From: an uncultured Lachnospiraceae bacterium
GTDB lineage: Bacteria > Bacillota > Clostridia > Lachnospirales > Lachnospiraceae
Assembly (NCBI GenBank): GCA_934376945.1
Contig: CAKRPI010000054.1
Location: forward strand, 1-14,564
Direction: 5' to 3'
DNA: 14,564 nt
The translations under genes and the position numbers were made by a program. Positions 11,852 through 14,564 of the stretch are shown here, one piece after another. Under the pieces are notes generated by a model that saw only the letters and a list, made by a program, of their open reading frames with translations, had not been told where the DNA came from and did not search any database. The number at the start of each line of letters is the position of its first letter. Position 1 is the stretch's first letter.

Positions 11852-13392
11852 AAGCAGAATATAAAAGAAACCTGAAGGATAATTATTTGATTCTGAGTGC
11901 GCCAGAAGAAAAGGAAGAAGACGATTACAGTATCTATATGGTAGAAAAAAATCAGATTCCGGGACTTCTTCCACTGCGTCGCTCCAGGGTGGACGGGAAA
12001 TTGCTGCTGAATTATGAGATTACAGGAAAACAGACACTGGTCGGATTGTATGAACGAAAGCTATTGCGCTGTGCGGACATTTTGTTGGTTTTATCGGAAC
12101 TTTGCGATGTACTTGATACGTTGCAGAAGTATCTTTTAAGCCCGGAAAAGTTGATTTTTGATCCGGAATATATTTATCTGGAGCCAGAGAGGAAAAAGTT
12201 GTTTCTTTGTTATGCGCCGGGAGTAAAAAATGAAGCCTCTATCCAGGTACTTGCGGAGTTTATACTGCGCAGGCTGGATCATCAGGATGCGGAAGCCGTG
12301 GCTGCCGGGTATCGTTTTTATGGAAAAACGCAGGAGGAAAATTTCAGTCTGCAGAATTCACTGAAGGAATTGATGCTGGAATATCAGAGCAGGGAAGAAG
12401 GGAAGGGTGCCGGCTCTGTAAAGTCAGAATATGAAGCAGAGAATGACGGGTATCGCAGTCGGATATCACCACCATATGGGATTGACCGGCAGAGGGAAGA
12501 AACTGTGCAACCGTACGCAGAGGCATTTGGAAGAGTATCCTCCGTAAAACAGTATGAAGAGCCGGAAGTGATTCATAAGACGCGAAGAAAATATCAGGCT
12601 GCAAATGGAGAAGCATCAAAGCAAAATGATACAGAAAACATGGTAAAACAAAGCTTGGAAAGGAGAAATTCAGGAAAGAACAGTGCGGTAAAAGCAGAAA
12701 AAGCAAACAAGAAAAGCGAGAAGGTACGTTTTGCGGACCGGCTTTTCGAAATTGTGCATCCGGCAGTGTTGCTTTCCGGTTTATTTTTGCTGGCGATGCT
12801 GGAAATACTATTTTACTTTGGCTATCTTCAGCTGACCGAAACAGGAGGTGCGTTTTTTCTGATTCTTTCAGGAGAACTGTTGATCAACAGCTTTTGGAAA
12901 CGGGCAAAGGAAGAGAAGGAAAAGCAGAAATTTGACAGCTGGGCGGCCGAAGAAGAGGAGGATGAGGAATATCAGGAGCTGATGCAGGAGATGTATCGAC
13001 GTTCGCCGGAGCCGGCAGAATCGCCTGAGGAGATCGGTGAGACAAGATGTCTGACCGATCTCAAGGAGCAGGAACTGCGATTGGTTCCGGTTCGCCATCA
13101 GGAAATAAGCGGTACTGCAGAGGGTGACTTTCCGGACATTATTGTAAAACAAAGCAGTGTAACGGTCGGAAAGATGCGTCAGCAGTGTGATATAGTTTTG
13201 ATGGCGCCGGCCATCAGCAGAATGCACGCCCGCTTGGAATATCGGCAGGGCGCTTATTACCTGAAAGATCTCAACAGCCGCAACGGAACGTTTCTGAATG
13301 GAGAACGATTGATGCCACAGGAGGCAAGGAGCCTTAATCATGGAGATCGTGTTGCTTTTGCGGATATTTCGTACCGGGCGATACGAATGTAA
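11848..13392 (+). CDS. DUF6382-like membrane protein with C-terminal FHA domain
   Basis: 514 residues from GTG 11848, with GGAGGT at 11837-11842. The N-terminal cytoplasmic domain (about 10-180) carries LLPLRRSRVDGKLLLNYEI and YLLSPEKLIFDPEYIYLE, a pattern recalling kinase-like pseudokinase folds such as EssB and fitting the DUF6382 N-terminus of clostridial Tad loci. A charged low-complexity linker (180-300), two membrane helices (about 304-326 and 330-348) and an acidic linker rich in Glu follow. The FHA domain is at about 430-514: VGK (440-442), SRMHARLEY (457-465), DLNSRNGTFLNG (474-485). The FHA motifs that bind phospho-threonine (Ser457-Arg458, Asn479) are intact. It is the last gene of the operon and probably a regulatory or scaffold membrane part. 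No kinase or phosphatase gene is seen nearby. Confidence 0.8.
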   Translation: MKAEYKRNLKDNYLILSAPEEKEEDDYSIYMVEKNQIPGLLPLRRSRVDGKLLLNYEITGKQTLVGLYERKLLRCADILLVLSELCDVLDTLQKYLLSPEKLIFDPEYIYLEPERKKLFLCYAPGVKNEASIQVLAEFILRRLDHQDAEAVAAGYRFYGKTQEENFSLQNSLKELMLEYQSREEGKGAGSVKSEYEAENDGYRSRISPPYGIDRQREETVQPYAEAFGRVSSVKQYEEPEVIHKTRRKYQAANGEASKQNDTENMVKQSLERRNSGKNSAVKAEKANKKSEKVRFADRLFEIVHPAVLLSGLFLLAMLEILFYFGYLQLTETGGAFFLILSGELLINSFWKRAKEEKEKQKFDSWAAEEEEDEEYQELMQEMYRRSPEPAESPEEIGETRCLTDLKEQELRLVPVRHQEISGTAEGDFPDIIVKQSSVTVGKMRQQCDIVLMAPAISRMHARLEYRQGAYYLKDLNSRNGTFLNGERLMPQEARSLNHGDRVAFADISYRAIRM

Positions 13393-13396
13393 GGGA

Positions 13397-14251
13397 TCAG
13401 TCGGCTTCTGTCTGCGGCAGGCTTGCTTTTGCGCGGAACCAGTAGGTATAAAGATCCTGAAAACCAAGCGAGGTATAGAGATCTTTCGCATGTGTATTGT
13501 TCTTTACGACCTGCAGATATGCCCTGGAGGCTCCTTTTTTTCGTGCTTCAGAGAGAATGGAACTGCAGATTGCACGGCCGTAACCCTTATGGCGGCAGCT
13601 TGCATCGACGTAGATTGCATAAAGGCCTACGTGACCACGATCCATGATTCCGAGTCCGGAAGCGACCATGCGGCCGTCAATTTCGATGCTTGCGACAATC
13701 GTTTCTTTTGGAATTGCTTTAAACATAGATGGAACGATACGGCGCAGAGTTGGGTTGGTAGTGCCATTTAAGCGGAAAAGAGAAGTAATCCAGTCATCGG
13801 TAATGCGATCCTGAAGCAGAACAATGGTATCATTCGGATAGAGAAGAAAGGACGGAAGTCCGGAATTCCTTCCATAGTATTCATATTCCGCACCAATGGA
13901 AGGATAGCAGATAAAATCTTTCATCTCCATTGTCATAACCTCAGTAATATGCTGAATTTCATAACCCATACCATCTAGAAGCTGATCAAAGGAAGGATCA
14001 AGCAATGGACTGATTTTAAAAATCACAGGAGTATGATAATTGGCATATACAGCTTCGCAGTAGCGAATCTTTTCATTGATCGGGAGCTGGGAAGCGCCTA
14101 CCTGTGTTACACTGTTGGTGCGGTGTGTATAATTATGCGAAAAACGGATCAGCCAGCCATCGTACAGTTCGATTTTGTGAGAAGGCCATGCATTCAGCGA
14201 AATTTCCTCGATTAATTTAATATAGGCAGAATTTTCTGAAAAATTTTCCAT
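13397..14251 (-). CDS. GNAT-family N-acetyltransferase
   Basis: 284 residues on the minus strand, a cytoplasmic acetyl-CoA-dependent acetyltransferase. The GNAT core is in the C-terminal half (about 170-272): strand VASIEIDGRMVASGLGIM, the acetyl-CoA motif YVDASCRHKGYGRAICSSI (Arg220-x-x-Gly-x-Gly), and the closing NNTHAKDLYTSLGF. The N-terminal 130 residues (WPSHKIELYDGWLIRFSHNY) look like the tandem GNAT-like half of proteins that begin with this DGWLIR sequence. The substrate is unknown. Start ATG (14249-14251) has GGGAGGC on the minus strand about 12 nt upstream. It converges on the Tad operon with only 4 nt between stops. Function appears unrelated to pili. Confidence 0.86.
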   Translation of the reverse strand: MENFSENSAYIKLIEEISLNAWPSHKIELYDGWLIRFSHNYTHRTNSVTQVGASQLPINEKIRYCEAVYANYHTPVIFKISPLLDPSFDQLLDGMGYEIQHITEVMTMEMKDFICYPSIGAEYEYYGRNSGLPSFLLYPNDTIVLLQDRITDDWITSLFRLNGTTNPTLRRIVPSMFKAIPKETIVASIEIDGRMVASGLGIMDRGHVGLYAIYVDASCRHKGYGRAICSSILSEARKKGASRAYLQVVKNNTHAKDLYTSLGFQDLYTYWFRAKASLPQTEAD

Positions 14252-14282
14252 AAAATAAAAACGCCTCCCTTATTTTTTGCCT

Positions 14283-14312
14283 ATCATACCATGGAATATA
14301 CAGAAAGTGCAA
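14283..14312 (-). promoter_or_regulatory. Promoter for the GNAT gene
   Basis: On the minus strand, TTGCAC (complement of 14307-14312) and TATGAT (complement of 14283-14288) are spaced 18 nt apart, some 30 nt upstream of the GNAT start codon. The -10 is good and the -35 moderate. Confidence 0.5.
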
Positions 14313-14328
14313 GCACTGTCAGAAATGC

Positions 14329-14357
14329 TTGATTTACGAAGAAAGAATTCCTATAAT
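14329..14357 (+). promoter_or_regulatory. Strong divergent promoter pointing off the right edge
   Basis: TTGATT (14329-14334) and a perfect TATAAT (14352-14357) with ideal 17-nt spacing. The expected start is near 14364. It is back-to-back with the GNAT promoter and drives the RNA-like region at 14364 onward. No open reading frame of note begins in the remaining 200 nt on this strand. Confidence 0.7.
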
Positions 14358-14363
14358 GTGAAC

Positions 14364-14564
14364 ATACCGGATAAAACGGCGTACCTGTCCGAAAAGAGAT
14401 AGGCGTTTTGCGGAAGACCGTGTGATATACAGTGAAGCCATGGATACGGACAGTGCATAAATATTCGGATGTTAACGTACTTTCGGAATCTATGTACTCT
14501 CGGAATCTTTTTGTGCTTGATTTTGTGAGAAGATTTTTTGTCAGTTGTGCCCAAATTTCTGAGG
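14364..14564 (+). ncRNA. Candidate structured leader or small RNA, class unknown (may continue past the window)
   Basis: Starts just after a strong promoter. Hairpin A: CCG (14367-14369) with CGG (14411-14413), AAAACG (14373-14378) with CGTTTT (14404-14409), and CCTGTC (14384-14389) with GATAGG (14398-14403), the last two separated by a one-sided GCGTA bulge. Hairpin B: CCGTGT (14418-14423) with ATACGG (14444-14449). An alternative 7-bp helix, CTGTCCG (14385-14391) with CGGACAG (14447-14453), would break both, as in a switch. I do not recognise a known riboswitch, 6S, SRP or RNase P consensus. It may be the leader of a gene beyond the edge. Confidence 0.4.
14477..14510. repeat. 17-bp tandem repeat in the candidate RNA region
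   Basis: GTACTTTCGGAATCTAT (14477-14493) is followed directly by GTACTCTCGGAATCTTT (14494-14510), with two differences. A related TTCGGA lies at 14464-14469. TTCGGA (14464-14469 or 14482-14487) can pair with TCCGAA at 14388-14393 in the hairpin A loop. Confidence 0.65.

Noticed and set aside
2716..13392. Type II secretion or classical type IVa pilus locus
   Set aside because: There is no PilB/GspE-type N-domain, no GspG-like pseudopilin and no secretin; TadA/TadZ/Flp/TadE features specify a Tad system.
14351..14554. 67-codon minus-strand frame at the right edge
   Set aside because: Low-information His/Lys-rich peptide, no ribosome site, and it lies opposite a strong promoter and foldable RNA.

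Overview
The window reads as chromosomal DNA of a low-to-mid GC Firmicute, most likely a gut clostridium of the Lachnospiraceae type. The grounds are strong GGAGG ribosome sites, frequent TTG/GTG starts, a PucR/CdaR-type regulator beside glgB, and a Tad (type IVb pilus) locus without an outer-membrane secretin, as expected for a one-membrane cell. The genus cannot be fixed from sequence alone.

Layout. Positions 1-476 hold the 3' end of glgB (glycogen branching enzyme). A good promoter (517-545) precedes a two-gene unit: a CdaR/PucR-type regulator (588-1673) and a beta-phosphoglucomutase-like HAD hydrolase (1680-2345). A likely terminator (2442-2495) and an AT-rich spacer with short periodic repeats follow. 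An extended -10 promoter (2649-2676) overlaps a perfect GTGATAT/ATATCAC inverted repeat. It starts an approximately 10.7 kb co-directional Tad operon: prepilin peptidase 1, tadZ, tadA, tadB, tadC, a 320-nt heavily palindromic spacer, a 55-residue flp pilin gene (8087-8254), a large TadG-like/DUF5702-like protein, a TadE-like pseudopilin with two Cys/His modules, prepilin peptidase 2, a second TadE-like pseudopilin, and a membrane protein ending in an FHA domain. A convergent GNAT acetyltransferase gene (minus strand) begins 4 nt past the operon. The last 310 nt carry back-to-back promoters and a foldable leader or small RNA of unknown class.

How it works together. TadA is the cytoplasmic ATPase and TadZ the ParA-like localisation factor. 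TadB and TadC form the membrane platform. The peptidases process Flp and probably the pseudopilins. The DUF5702-like and TadE-like proteins are minor or anchoring pilus parts, and the FHA protein is a candidate phospho-threonine-responsive partner.

The most unusual points are: a 41-bp tandem duplication that separates the strong tadB ribosome site from the tadB reading frame and creates a 30-residue leader ORF ending in an ATGA overlap; a nested hairpin array just before flp; a duplicated Cys/His module on a pseudopilin; a TadC-like protein with an approximately 190-residue extracytoplasmic insertion; and the unassigned RNA-like region at the right edge.
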